This document shows, in pieces, positions 22,601-32,525 of a DNA stretch of 64,000 nt (positions are counted from its first letter, which is position 1; the number at the start of each line of letters is the position of its first letter). Under the pieces are notes generated by a model. The model saw only the letters and a program-made list of their open reading frames with translations, made no database searches and had not been told where the DNA came from. Origin of the DNA: Euglena gracilis (Eukaryota > Euglenida > Euglenophyceae > Euglenales); assembly GCA_039621445.1 (NCBI GenBank), contig CP154956.1:9051443-9115442 (forward strand), read 5' to 3'. A program made the translations under genes and the position numbers.

Positions 22601-23101
22601 CCATGAACGGTTTGGGGGACTGCCTGAATAGCGTTCCAGGAAACTGGGCCAAAAAGAGAAAAAGGATTGGTCCAGTAACTTTGCAGGGAGGGGGGTTATC
22701 AGGGGGAGATACCCACTAACACTTAATGCACTCCCATGACACCATCTGTTCGACGAGAAACACTTTCCCCAGCAAATGTAAAAAAAATTGCCAGGGGAAA
22801 AATCACAAAGTCAAAAAACTTTCCAAAATAAAAAAAAACATAAAAGCTTCAGAAAGAACTATTTGCACCACCCCCCGCGAGGAATCCATTGCACATTGCA
22901 GGATCCGGCCAACCCCAAAGCGCACACCTTCTCCTCCCCCTCCGGCAACCAGCTCTGGGTGTAGAGCCGCTGCTTGGTGCCGAACCCCGTGATGTACTCC
23001 TCAGAGTGTCTGGCCCCCGGCACATCCGGCACCGGCGGGCCCCCGCAACGCAGGCCAGGGGAGCACTGTGTTTCCGTCTTGGTTGTGGCGGGTGCAAGCA
23101 T
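12180..23101 (-). CDS. Monoacylglycerol lipase-like hydrolase, copy 2 (complete triad)
   Basis: A multi-exon alpha/beta-hydrolase gene of about 300 codons, from a candidate Met at 23,101 to TAA at 12,180-12,182. In order: N-terminal strands ([18 protein letters not shown]), oxyanion hole (LLCHGYGDH), GIDYVGHG, nucleophile elbow GESMGG with the catalytic Ser, the [11 protein letters not shown] helix, LVAPLQ, lid exons ending in [39 protein letters not shown], the acid exon [14 protein letters not shown], the His exon MYPDAWHAL, and a C-terminal [18 protein letters not shown]. Order, spacing and motifs match the plant-type monoacylglycerol lipase family. Most junctions join in phase with GT-AG or GC-AG. 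Two do not: exon 3 is interrupted by a 444-bp element, and the GESMGG/AVAL junction lacks canonical borders. Each is flanked by short direct repeats and would restore the frame if removed precisely. The copy is therefore either a gene with unusual introns or a recently damaged paralogue. Confidence 0.82.
12557..12632 (-). CDS. Lipase copy 2, catalytic-histidine exon
   Basis: Encodes [20 protein letters not shown] then HALA after a cagccag acceptor. WHAL holds the triad His; LYERA.SPDK..... YP is strongly conserved in the family. The 3' border is between 12,557 and 12,564; a GTCGCA donor is available. Confidence 0.82.
13859..13933 (-). CDS. Lipase copy 2, catalytic-acid exon
   Basis: Exactly 25 codons after a gttcag acceptor: [20 protein letters not shown] then PSATQ, ending at GTCGTT. 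HGAAD supplies the catalytic Asp (family HG..D.V). It joins the next exon in phase 0. Confidence 0.82.
14480..14655 (+). repeat. CA-rich imperfect microsatellite
   Basis: ACACACAC with AACACAAC variants in the intron between lipase exons at 14,742 and 13,933. Confidence 0.85.
14742..14829 (-). CDS. Lipase copy 2, exon [10 protein letters not shown]
   Basis: An 88-bp exon (1 base plus 29 codons) after a cgccacag acceptor, encoding [20 protein letters not shown] then ERFAPKITA. It ends at a GC donor (GCAGGG) that joins the next exon in phase 0. Confidence 0.8.
14970..15203. mobile_element. GGAAGGCCTGG-family element
   Basis: Left part TGCAGCTCGGGAAGGCCTGG plus a G-tract, right part CCCTTAGGGTTTCGGGTAT then TCCCACACAGCCCTG. 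The same left and right parts occur in elements at 41,280-41,560 and 46,240-46,485. All carry a G-tract, ACCCACCA and a TTCGGCGCC motif. Confidence 0.55.
15708..15787 (-). CDS. Lipase copy 2, lid exon
   Basis: An 80-bp exon between a cctaag acceptor and a GTGTGG donor, encoding [20 protein letters not shown] then AKANPY plus two bases. It joins the next exon in phase to give [15 protein letters not shown] and NPY.Y are family hallmarks. The intron of about 2.8 kb upstream holds simple-sequence arrays. Confidence 0.78.
15813..16045 (+). repeat. (GGCGT)n pentanucleotide array
   Basis: Tandem GGCGT with GGCAT and GGTGT variants, broken by a few GTGTGTG stretches. It sits just upstream (minus sense) of the lid exon at 15,708-15,787. 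Confidence 0.9.
16050..17075. other. Lipase intron, no exon seen
   Basis: Part of the large copy 2 intron, mostly unique sequence. It includes a GGGTTTCGGGGATTCCC word shared with the GGAAGGCCTGG-family right ends (about 16,711) and a CAGCGCCAGCGCTGG palindrome at about 16,917. Confidence 0.5.
17080..17305 (+). repeat. (TATTATG)n minisatellite
   Basis: About 30 copies of a 7-bp unit TATTATG with TATTATG/CATTATG variants. Tyr-Val-Leu-Cys frames over it are artefacts. Confidence 0.9.
17480..17715. repeat. Inverted degenerate telomere-like tracts
   Basis: Plus strand has GGATTAGGGTTAGGGTTAC at 17,510-17,531 and CCCTAACCCTAACCC at 17,641-17,657, continuing to 17,700. Between them are degenerate CCGAAATCCGACCG-like sequences. 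It lies in the large lipase copy 2 intron. Confidence 0.7.
17866..18015. repeat. (TA)n microsatellite
   Basis: AT dinucleotide tract with a few GAT interruptions, in the lipase copy 2 intron. Confidence 0.9.
18629..18697 (-). CDS. Lipase copy 2, candidate lid exon
   Basis: Encodes [20 protein letters not shown] then IQ, followed by a GC donor (GCTGGC) in phase 0. It fits the lid segment with a P.PV...VAKV.P pattern that precedes the next exon in plant-type relatives. The 5' border is not resolved, and it could be continuous with the exon at 18,767-18,835. Confidence 0.5.
18767..18835 (-). CDS. Lipase copy 2, helix after the nucleophile
   Basis: Encodes [20 protein letters not shown] then PLQ, continuing GESMGGA from the previous exon directly in frame. 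LVAP is the conserved strand end of the family. The 3' border is uncertain; the frame stays open further. Confidence 0.75.
18845..19171. mobile_element. Intron-like insertion between GESMGGA and VAL
   Basis: A 327-bp segment bounded by the near-identical 9-mers GGCGGGGCT and GGCCGGGCT (minus strand). Its ends are short inverted CAGA...TCTG. Removing it plus one repeat gives GESMGGAVAL exactly. No GT-AG pair is available at the borders. It contains a smaller nested element at 19,016-19,141. Confidence 0.6.
19016..19141. mobile_element. 126-bp hAT-like MITE (AACCAGTCAGTCAC family)
   Basis: Ends read CATACCATTGCTGAGCG and CAGACCATTGCTTAATACC inward. The flanks gtcatcaa and gtcaccaa match at 7 of 8 bases, a hAT-like duplication. 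The interior has repeated AACCAGTCAGTCAC motifs shared with 44,650-44,932 and 57,372-57,716. Confidence 0.65.
19172..19231 (-). CDS. Lipase copy 2, nucleophile-elbow exon
   Basis: Exactly 20 codons after a ctggcag acceptor: [26 protein letters not shown] carries the catalytic serine; the GES form is typical of plant-type monoacylglycerol lipases. It joins the previous exon in phase 0. The 3' end has no GT or clear GC donor and abuts a direct repeat. Confidence 0.8.
19584..19612 (+). repeat. (CA)n microsatellite
   Basis: Short CA tract in the copy 2 intron between exon 3 and the GESMGG exon. Confidence 0.8.
19950..20021 (-). CDS. Lipase copy 2, exon 3, second part (after the insertion)
   Basis: Exactly 24 codons, [20 protein letters not shown] then HYRQ, ending at a GCGTGG (GC) donor. 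With the first part it rebuilds the same exon as copy 1 in frame once the element and one target-site copy are removed. Confidence 0.75.
20030..20473. mobile_element. hAT-like element interrupting lipase exon 3
   Basis: A 444-bp insertion with terminal inverted repeats CAGGCTTTTGCTTGAGG and CAGGCTTCTGTTTAAGG (read inward). It is flanked by cttgccgc and cttgccat, which agree at 6 of 8 positions. Copy 1 has the uninterrupted sequence with one CTTGCCGT. The interior carries G and C tracts and a GCTAGCCAAATTTGG motif shared with the element at 7,801-8,037. No transposase is present. Confidence 0.8.
20474..20563 (-). CDS. Lipase copy 2, exon 3, first part (before the insertion)
   Basis: Encodes [20 protein letters not shown] then IDYVGHGK, after which the 444-bp element at 20,030-20,473 begins directly. 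Only one residue (V/I) differs from copy 1 in this stretch. Confidence 0.75.
20678..20870. mobile_element. C/G-capped element, family H, copy 2
   Basis: About 193 bp starting CCCCCTAATAGAAGC and ending TTTCTATTAGCGGGGGGGG. The core TGTTGATTTCCTTCAGAAAT matches copy 1. It lies in the lipase copy 2 intron between exons 2 and 3. Confidence 0.65.
21076..21171 (+). repeat. 48-bp tandem duplication (2 copies)
   Basis: Two identical or near-identical units containing AAATCATCGAACGCCTCC and GATGCACGGCAATTGGTGAT. Confidence 0.9.
21786..21835 (-). CDS. Lipase copy 2, oxyanion-hole exon
   Basis: Follows a gtcacacag acceptor and encodes [16 protein letters not shown], identical to copy 1 at the protein level. 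It stops abruptly at a C/G-tract element boundary after AGCTG, where copy 1 continues with TGG. The 3' splice border is unresolved. Confidence 0.78.
22287..22432 (+). repeat. Dispersed repeat (TTGCACTRAGGCTTCTTG family)
   Basis: Full-length copy very close to the one at 2,578, including TGGCCAGGGACCCCTTACAC and TTGTGTTGCTCCCTGGCCGG. It lies in the first intron of lipase copy 2. Confidence 0.75.
22928..23101 (-). CDS. Lipase copy 2, first recognised exon
   Basis: A 58-codon stretch from a possible start Met ([12 protein letters not shown]) through [20 protein letters not shown] to EGEEK, ending at a GTGTGC donor in phase 0. An alternative acceptor (gaaacacag before TGC) lies inside it, so the true start may be in the conserved block at 24,142-24,217. 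Confidence 0.72.
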
Positions 23102-23913
23102 GGCCGCTTCTCTTGATGACCATGTGGGGAATGAATACCCCCCAGACCTGTCTCTGTGTGGCGCCACCAGAGATGAGGGGGGGGGTGCGCAATGCATTTC
23201 TTTGCAGGTTTTTAGAAATTTTCGATTTGTCAAAAAAAATTCTTTGTTGTATTGTGTGTGGGCGTGGTTTGCATTTTTTTTGCGTCGCGTTTTGTCCAAT
23301 GTTGTGTTTGCCATCATCATTATACCCCCCCCCTCTGTGGTGTGGGCTGGGTGACAGATGACACTCCTCCCTTTCCACGAGACAATGTGTCGTTTCCCCC
23401 GTTTCAGTGGCACATTTCCTGTACGCCACCGGGCATTATTTGCTTAAGGACACTGTGGGTGTCGCAAACCCCCCCTCCTGTGTCGAGCAACACACTGTTG
23501 GAACATGGGCCGTGTCTGGGTCAATGCGGAGGTGGGTTGGGGGCGTCCCCACCATGGCACTCCCACACCATGGCACTGCCCGGGAAGCACTCCTTCGGCG
23601 CCGCAGGCACCGAAGGAAAACGTTGCAAGTGGCAAAAGTTCCGAGGGCACCGTTTGGAAAGCCGAAAAGAAAGGGCTTTCTGGTTGATAACCTTTATGAA
23701 CTCAAGTCCTCACCAAAACCAGGTTTGGCGGGAACGGTCGGGAAAACCAAAATGCCACTGGTCGGGAGATTCAGCACGCCCCGCCCCCACCACCGAAAGG
23801 GGTCATGGCGCAGCCTCGGAGGATCACTTCGAGCCTAAGTTCGTAAGGTAGAGAAAAGCCCATTGGGTTTCGGGTATTTCCACACAGTGCTGCACAGAGA
23901 CAGCTCCATTAAA

Positions 23914-24101
23914 CCCCCCCAAATAACCTGGCGGGGTGCCAGGTTATTTGGCCCCTTTTTTTCAGCGTCAGAAAGGAACTTTGCATTAAAAGGGAGGGGT
24001 GCCAAGTTACTAAAACTGTGTGTTTTGCCGCTCCCCCCACCCAAGTTATTCGGCCACTGCCAGGAGCAAGGGCCCCGCCAGGCTATTTGGGGGGGGGGGG
24101 G
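23914..24101. mobile_element. C/G-capped element, family I, copy 1
   Basis: A 188-bp element with ends CCCCCCCAAATAACCTGGCG and a G-tract preceded by GGCTATTT. TTAA lies beside both ends (TTAAA before, TTAAC after). It shares AATAACCTGGCGGGGTGCC-type motifs with 58,625-58,837 in the opposite orientation. Confidence 0.7.
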
Positions 24102-24141
24102 TTAACACCGTGCGCGGCTGGCCAGGAGCCCTTCGCGGCAG

Positions 24142-24217
24142 CCCGGCCACAGGGCACGACTTCCCCACGCGGCCGTAGTACGCAAAGAGCCCCATTCCGA
24201 CGTGACCGGTCCGGCGC
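24142..24217 (-). CDS. Unidentified conserved exon upstream of lipase copy 2
   Basis: After a strong acceptor (ctgcctcccacag) the minus strand reads RRTGHVGMGLFAYYGRVGKS then CPVAG, related to the block at 3,721-3,795. A second coding-looking stretch, AENLRRALVRDGGHGMDKPR, lies just upstream at about 24,250-24,320. This may be the true 5' part of the lipase gene or the tail of another gene. Family not recognised. Confidence 0.45.
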
Positions 24218-24923
24218 CTGTGGGAGGCAGGGAGGGGGGGGGGAAGGAGGAGACGCCGCGTGGCTTGTCCATGCCGTGGCCCCCATCCCGGACCAATGCG
24301 CGTCGGAGATTCTCGGCTGGACCCGGCCCAGACCCCCAGGCGTGAGACCCCTGAGCCCCTCAACGGGGACAGGTGTGAGGTTTAGCAACAGGGATTTCTT
24401 TTTAATTCCCCCGCTTCAGGCCTCTGTTAAGACCCCCGGTGAGGGGCCCGGAAAACCTTCCTCAAAAAGAACCTGATGTATGTGGCAGCCTTCTGCTTGT
24501 GTTCCCGGGGGGAAAAAACAGAAAGCGGCAACGTCTTCCTTGGAATGCCCAGCCAGTTTAGGTGTAGCTTAGGTTCACCTTGGCATAACCCCCCCCCCCC
24601 AAAAACAAGACCCGGGATCTCATTTTTGGGTTCGTTGTTGGAAACCTCCAGGAGGGTCTTAGTTTTCATTGGGCAAGGGTTCATTAGACATGGGAGGGGT
24701 GCAGGTGCATGCCACAGCACAGCTCACAGCTCATGGCTTGTTTTGCCCCTTTGGAACTTCCTTGGTTGGTGACCAAGAGTTTATTAACTTTGCCTTTTAA
24801 GTTGCCTCTACTGCATACTCATGTCCCTCAAATGCTATGGGGATACCCACATTTCGGGCATTTTTGGCTGGGTCCCCCCCCCCCACAGGAAGGCCTGGCG
24901 GGCCTGGCCTGGGGGAGGGGGTT

Positions 24924-25123
24924 GACCCCCCCATCTGCCCCATCTGGGAGGTATGGGGGGGTCCACCCCCACCCACCACAGCACCAACGCAAAGAAAATT
25001 CCTTCGGCGCCCAAGGCACCAAAGGCCCAAAGCACACCCCTCCACCACCCATGGGGCTGCGGGGAGTCCCATATAAACCCCACCCCCCCCCACTTATAAA
25101 CCCCCTCGGGCCGACCAACCAAA

Positions 25124-25198
<75 letters not shown>

Positions 25199-25515
25199 CC
25201 GATTATATATATATAACCTATATATATATAACCTATATATATAGGTTATATATATATAACCTATATATATAACCTATATATAACCTGTATATATATAACC
25301 TATATATAGGTATATAGGTTTGGTTGGTCGGCCCGAGGGGGTTTATAAGTGGGGGGGGGGGGGTTATATGAGACTCCCCGCAGCCCCATGGGTGGTGGAG
25401 GGGTGTGCTTTGGGCCTTTGGTGCCTTGGGCGCCGAAGGAATTTTCTTTGCGTTGGTGCTGTGGTGGGTGGGGGTGGACCCCCATACCTCCCAGATGGGG
25501 CAGATGGGGGGGGTC
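24924..25515. repeat. Large palindrome, ~200-bp arms, AT-rich centre
   Basis: The arms 24,924-25,127 and 25,314-25,515 are inverted copies with few differences (for example CCGACCAACCAAACC against GGTTTGGTTGGTCGG, and the GCACCAACGCAAAG block). The ~186-bp centre is TA repeat and is itself near-palindromic. The arms contain family E ends and GGAAGGCCTGG-family interior. Confidence 0.85.
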
Positions 25516-26243
<728 letters not shown>

Positions 26244-26256
26244 CAGGGTTAGGGTT

Positions 26257-26773
26257 ATGGCAGCAAGCTTCTTTCTACTTGGCCCGCGGGTCAAATAGTA
26301 GCTCCAGGGGGGGGGGTCTGTGTAGTGGCTCCCGCGTCCGACCCTCGGGGGAAAATCGGGGTTATTTTTCGGGATAGGGTTAGGGTTGCGACCGGATTCC
26401 CGTCGGATGCTCCCGTTTGGGAATTTAGGGAGGAGTTAGGCCGCATGGCGGGCGAATTTCGGGGGAATTCGGGTCGAATTCGGGCATTTTGGGGGAAAAC
26501 GGGCGATTCAAAAATCTTCCCAAAACGGAACCTTACGTCCGGCTCGGTCCCAAACTCGGTCCCCAAAAAGTGCCAATTTTTGGCGGGCCAATCCTAGCCC
26601 TAACCCTATTCCTCTAATTAAGTGCGGAATCTCCCCGGATCCGACCGATTTGGCCCAGATCCGGTGCCGTCGGGGCCAAAAAAAGGGGGAAGGTCGAACG
26701 CGGGAGCTACTACATGGACCCCCCCCCTGGAGCTACTACTTGACCCGCGGGCCAAGTAGTAGCTTGCTGCCAT
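26257..26773. mobile_element. Inverted-repeat element with telomere-like tracts
   Basis: Ends ATGGCAGCAAGCT and CTACTTGGCCCGCGGGTCAA are repeated inverted at the right (TTGACCCGCGGGCCAAGTAG, AGCTTGCTGCCAT). The interior has GGATAGGGTTAGGGTT and, inverted, CCTAGCCCTAACCCTATTCC. About 90-bp terminal inverted repeats. Confidence 0.7.
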
Positions 26774-26775
26774 AC

Positions 26776-26812
<37 letters not shown>

Positions 26813-26924
26813 GGATCCTATAAACCCCTTTACTATATATACTAAAGAACACTATACTACATATACTGTAGATATACTATATATATACTATACATATATA
26901 CAGGATCCTATAAACCCCCCCCCT

Positions 26925-27196
26925 GGGGAAGAAAAATGGAAACCGTCGGGGACGATTTTTTTCGGCCGAAAACCACCCAAAAACTGATTTTTTGGCAATT
27001 TTTTGAGACCGACCATCATCAAAAACGCCATTTTTGACCAGTTTGGATTTCGGGGTCATTTTGGGGGGTCAGATTTTCACCAACAATTCCGGATCCTATA
27101 AACCCCCCACCTATAAACCTTCCCCCTTCGGCCGACCAACCAAATCGAAATCGGATCCTATAAACCCCGGGGGGGTTTATGAGTGGGGGGGGGGGG
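26925..27196. mobile_element. C/G-capped element, family E, copy 2
   Basis: Begins CCCCCCCCCTGGGGAAG and ends GGTTTATGAGTGGGG with a G-tract before TTAG. The interior matches 1,402-1,714 (GGACGATTTTTTTCGGCCGA, GACCGACCATCATCAAAAAC). GGATCCTATAAACC recurs within it. Confidence 0.65.
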
Positions 27197-27654
27197 TTAG
27201 ACCTGACCCTGGGCCCAAGCAGGATTTGCTGCTGGAACTAGTGCTGCTGGTACTGCTGGTTACTGCTGGCACTGCTGGTAGAAGTATTTATTTGCTAGTG
27301 CTAAGAAACCTCGCAGGATTTTCAGTTTTGGAGCAACTTTGGGAGGGCAAATTTGGATGTCAATTTGGCACAAATCTCGGTGGGCTGAGCGAGCGAAGTT
27401 TGCCTATGAAGAGCACGGGGGGGGGGGGGGGCTCCAGGTGAGGCATGACAGGTCTCACAAAGTTGAAGCCGCTGGGGAAACGGCGTGCATGGTAAGAACG
27501 AAGGGACGACTTTAATGCTGTGCCAGCGACTGATTCCATCGCTGGCAAAAATGGCGGACAGGAATGTGAAGAGCGAGGGAAGGGGGAAAGCGGGTGGTTT
27601 TTGACCAGGTCGGTCCTACGGCATGGCTTCCTGTCATCCCTGGGACTGGGTTCA

Positions 27655-27682
27655 CACAAACACACACACACACACACACACA
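27655..27682 (+). repeat. (CA)n microsatellite
   Basis: Short CA tract between family E and family C elements. Confidence 0.8.
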
Positions 27683-27723
27683 AGACGCGCATGAGTTGGG
27701 CAGGGGAAGGATATCAATTAAAA

Positions 27724-28038
27724 CCCCCCAAATATAAAAACCCCACAAATATAAACCACCCCAAATATAAAACCCCCCCTGAGGACCTGTCGATTTTTGG
27801 CAGATTTGGGAACAATCTTTTCCAAAAACATGTGAAATTTGCTCCTTCGCCCAAAAGTGAAATTTTTGGACCCCAAGGGTGGGCGTATTTGTGATTTTGG
27901 GCCGAAAAAGTGACTACTGGATCCTGCCAGGAAGTTGATTTTTCCGACCGAATATAAAAACCCCCAAATATAAAACCCCCCTGGGGGTCTTGAATTTGCA
28001 TCCGAATATGAAACCAGGGGGTTTATATTTTGGGGGGG
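27724..28038. mobile_element. C/G-capped element, family C (AATATAAAACCCCC)
   Basis: A 315-bp element with inverted ends CCCCCCAAATATAAAAACCC and CCCCCCCAAAATATAAACCC. TTAA occurs close to the left end and directly at the right end. Several internal tandem copies of the end motif. Confidence 0.7.
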
Positions 28039-28049
28039 TTAAGTTAGAG

Positions 28050-31000
28050 GGGGGGGGGTCCCGGACACCCCACCCCCCTGAGGGGAGTCGGTTGACTCCC
28101 TTCTCCGGGGAAATAAAAACACGGTGCAAAGCATCGGAAAACGCTTTGAGGCAGGGTTTTCTTGAGCCTGAAGGACCCGACCCTGGGAAGGGTTTTCTCA
28201 AGAACGTTCGCAGGCCGGCGGGAAAAAGGTGCTAGCTGGAAAAGAAAGGTGCTGACTGGAAGCTGGACCCGGCGGGTACGCAAAAAAAATGCCCAAAAAA
28301 AAGGCCGAAACCAGCTGGGTTGGCATTTTTCAGCCAAAATTTGAGGTGAAAACCCAAAAACACTCAAAAATGCCATTTTTGGCCATTTTCTACCACTTTT
28401 CAAAAACTTCCGGGCGGGACTGGAAAAAAAAAACGGCAGAAAGTACCAAGTACTTTTCGGGCCATCTCGGCTTCACCGAGATGGCCCAGACTTTACCTTA
28501 TCGGACCTCCGCAGCACACAGTAATATTTTTTTCATGGTTGCTTTCACAGTGAAATTGGCAAGAACACTCATCCAGAAAATTGGCCTGGGATGGTGTATC
28601 AATGCAAAATGATGGTGGTGAATGGTGTAACTTTAACTGAAAACCAGGCGAGCAACCTTGCATAGGTCCACAAACAGGAATAGGAATAAGGAAAATCATA
28701 TTCCCCTCTTCCAATGGCATGGCGATGTTGGGGGCATGAAATCGTCCAAATTTGGTTTTTTTTTACCGGTTCGGCATGGAAAAGTGTCACCTCAAGAAAA
28801 CCAAGAAATCACGAGAAGTCGAGAATGTCGACAATGGCCGAGAATCAGGAACCAGCTTTGGTTGGGGCCTCAGCCCAGAGGGGGTGGGAGGGGGATTGCA
28901 CCCCCCTCCCTCCCCAAAACCGACTCACTGAATACCCTGGGCAGGGGTGAATGCACTTAAACTGTGCAAAATCTGAGGTGGTTAACCCCCAAAAGCATGC
29001 AAGAATTGGACAGAAATCGCCCAAAAAAAAGTACATCATTTGCCAGTTCAGGAAGAAAACAAATAACCAAATTAAGCACAAATGTAAACTCCGAGAAGTT
29101 ATTTATTGCCGAGACTCCAGGGGGGAGGGGGGGTTCGGAACTGGACGCCACACTCGTTGGGCTGTGTCTCGAAGCCATAATGCAGGTTAAAAGGTAAAAG
29201 ACCCCGTACCGAGAAACAGCAGAACTCTGTGGCTGGGCTGAGTCGGAACCCTGTGCCGCTGTGGGGCATTCAGCTTGCAGCAGATGCCCTCATTCACGTC
29301 CTTGAGCCCTCATTCGCTGTGAACACTTTCGTCAAACTCTTCTGTGTTTTGCAGGGCAGCATCCTGACCATCCCCGTTTGATGCAAAAACTTCCCAAAAT
29401 ACCATTTTTGGCTTAGTTGCCTGAAGTTGGGGAACATAATAAAACTTTAGCTGAAAAACACAAATGTAAGCCACTTCCTTGCCATCCCTCATTCCGATTA
29501 GAAAAGAAACAAAAAAATGGAGATACGATAAAAGTTCAGTGCCTGCAAAATGAAAAATAAATAGTTATGGTGGATTTTTTTGCGAAATAAAAACATCAAA
29601 TGCAGTCACCCAAGTGTAAGACTTAGTATTATTGTGTGATTTTAATGTTCCTCAATATCAAAATAAAACCTACCGCCCCGGTCCCTACACCAAAAAATGC
29701 AAACTACACCTCCATCTCCAGGCACAAGGGTCCCGCGTGATCAGGAACTTGCCAAACACATCAGCACATATGCCAATTTACAAAAAAAAACAGAAAGAGA
29801 CAGTGACTCCTGCCAACATTGCGGCGGCCACAGGGGTGCTTGGAGGCCATGCAGCCAAGGGTGACCGCCCAACCCTTTGGAAACCACTCAGTAATGGCCC
29901 CTGCCTTCTGTTCTCCTTCCCTGAAAGACACAGGACGAAAAGAGCTGGGGAAGAGGCGCTTGGATCCTCGAGAGAAACCGGTTGCAAAAGGCAACACTGT
30001 GATGATGAGGCCATTGCTTAAGGACCCTGGGAAAATTGAAATTGTCGTCAATGAGGAGCGTTTGCATAATTTTTTTTTGAAAAAACGACTCGTAGAAATG
30101 CTAAGCACATTTGGAAAGTTCGCAAAGCTTGAAAAATGTCACACCAAAGGTTCCTTTGAGCTTTCTGTGGCATTTTCAGGCCGGAACTGACAAATTATTT
30201 TGTCCAGTGAACACTTTGGAAACACAGCCCGGTTCAAACATTTTCAATTCCTCTTCAAGGTTGCCACCAGTAGAATTTAATCAAGCCAAAGGTTGTGCAT
30301 AATTTGGCACCTTGACAGAGGCTTCTGGAAACGAAAGCATTGACATCCAGCAAGAGAAAAGTGAGGTGTAAGGCAAATCCTCGATACCCAACGTTGAGAG
30401 TTGGATGATCATCGGGGTTCAAACTCAAACAAAATTAATTGCACATTCAATACAATTTGCAACTTTTTTTTATTTTTGGTTTTTTTTATTTAACATATGC
30501 CCTGTTGCGGGCCACGAAGATATGACACAAAATGAATAGTGGCTTTGTTATTGTGCAGAAGCCGGCAATCTCACAGCAGCTTGGTAAACAAGTGGGGGTC
30601 CCCTGCTGTGGTTGACTCCGAATTTGTACCACAGCGCCTCAATTCTGTTCTTTTCCTTTTGGGGTAGGATTCGGATTTGGGTTTGGGTTAGGATTCCGGC
30701 CAGGCTAGGATTTTGCCAAACTTATGCCGCGGCCTAAATTAATTCATCCAGGCCTAAATTAATGCCTAAATTTGCCTAAAATCAAGCCCCAATCATCGAG
30801 AAACACCTCCAATTCCAAACCGCAACCGAGCAAACACCCCTCCCGTGCAAAAACTACATGCTGGAATATTGGTTTGCCAAGGAGCCGCGGATGTTAAATA
30901 TGCCAAATGTTAAACATGTCAATTTTCAAGAAATTTCCATGTGAACTTTAATTTACGTACATTTTGAAAAAATAATATCTGATTTCACTTCATGTTTTTG

Positions 31001-31135
31001 GACATATTTCAACGTCATCTTTGCCCCAATGCCTTTCCATGGCCAGGTTAGGTACTGGGGAAGGGGGGGGGCACGTTTGACTTCCCACAGGTGGGAAAGA
31101 GGTTTGCTTTGCTGATGGCACAAGATGTATCAACG
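28050..31135. other. Gene-poor, AT-rich stretch
   Basis: Holds a repeat related to 11,210-11,560 and 50,290-50,560 (28,200-28,440), a perfect 12-bp-stem hairpin at 28,459-28,487, a GGCCATTGCTTAAGGACC word at about 30,010 that looks like a lone hAT-like end, and degenerate telomere-like GGGTTTGGGTTAGG at about 30,675. No supported gene. Confidence 0.5.
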
Positions 31136-31137
31136 CC

Positions 31138-31965
31138 AGGCCATTGCTTAAGTGTTTGCAGTACCGGGGGGGGGGGGGGCTGACTGCAGCTTTCCAGCTG
31201 GTGGAATTCTAGTGGACCCCAAGGGGGGGGGGGGTCCGCTAGCAGGGCTAGCTGGTGGAAAAATTCTTTCCAGTGACCAGCACTAAACGCTGAAACAATT
31301 TTTTGGACCCGTCCGAAAACTGACCAAAAATGCCCATTTCGGCCAATGTTGGGATTTTTTTTGGAGCAAAATCAGCCAAAAATACCCATTCAAAACCTCA
31401 TTTCCACGTCGGCGCTCAGCAACAGAAATTTTTTTCCCAATTGGGGTGGACCCCAGACCCCCCACCCCCCCAGGGGGGGATCCAGCTGGTCCCTTTTCCC
31501 AGTGTCCAGCAGGTTCAAGCAAAAAAGACTTTTGAAAGAATAATCACCTGTGAAAGCAGCTCATCGATTGCAATATTGTTAAAAAAAAAGTCATTTTGGG
31601 TGATGCTGGTCAATTTTCGCTGCCTTCTTGCTGAAATTTGGCTGGTTTTGCCTCAAATGTCTCTTGGCTTGGCTAAAATTGGCCAATTTCAAATGCAGTC
31701 AGATACCAATTATGCACCAAATTTGGTTGTGTGCCTCCTTTTTTCAAAAAAAAAAAACAATTCTCGCCCAAAGCGGAGGAATTCTAAGGAAAATTGGTCT
31801 ATCCCCCCAAAATTTCTTTGCTCTTTCCTGAATAACACCATTGGTAGGCTTTACGTTGGGGGGGAGGGTTATATTTGGGCGGCAAAGCCAAATCCCCTGG
31901 GAGGGGCTTATATTGGGGGGGGGGGGTTGTGACGGGGGAGGGAGGTCCTTCAAGCAACCCAGCGG
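31138..31965. repeat. Composite: CAGGCCATTGCTTAAG terminus with family B fragment
   Basis: Begins with a hAT-like end (CAGGCCATTGCTTAAGTG) and ends near GGTCCTTCAAGCAACCCAG, a possible inverse end. The middle contains family B sequence and a G-tract. No target duplication is evident. Confidence 0.45.
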
Positions 31966-32525
31966 CAGGTCAGAAGAACAGGGGACCAGAGGTGAAGAGG
32001 CGACAGGTCCTGTCCCGGTTCCAACCCACAGAGAGTCGCATCAACCCCCCCAAAAAAGAGCCACACGTTCCGCTCCACGCCTGCAAGCCCATCGCCATGC
32101 AGGGTACTCAGGGTACTTGTGCCCGCGTTCTGCCGTCGCCCCAAGGGGGCAGCGGCGGAACACAGCGGACCGGGGCGGGTGGCGGGGAAACGGCTCCGCC
32201 ATGAGAGCGGAGCCCCCCTTCAACCCGGCTGCCGGGGACTGCGGAGGGGCCAGCCATCCCGGCCAGCGCCCGATACAGCGGCGGCAGCGGACCCCGGGAA
32301 CGAGGCGTCGCTTGGGGGGGACCCTGGGGGGGGGGTCCAGCTCACAGGCTGGAAAATAAATAACTACTTGAATAAAATAATAACCAAATAAAATAATAAT
32401 AAACAAAACAATAAAAATAAAAAAATAAAAAACCTGTCGATGGGGGGAGGGGCTCTGGGGCTGGAAAACCCTTGGGTGGAAAAAAAAGGCTGCTGGCGGG
32501 CTGGAGCGGCCCCAATATTTAGACT

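Noticed and set aside
32060-32330. GC-rich patch as a candidate gene
   Set aside because: Exon-like composition but all frames are low-complexity, no family is recognised and splice sites are unclear.
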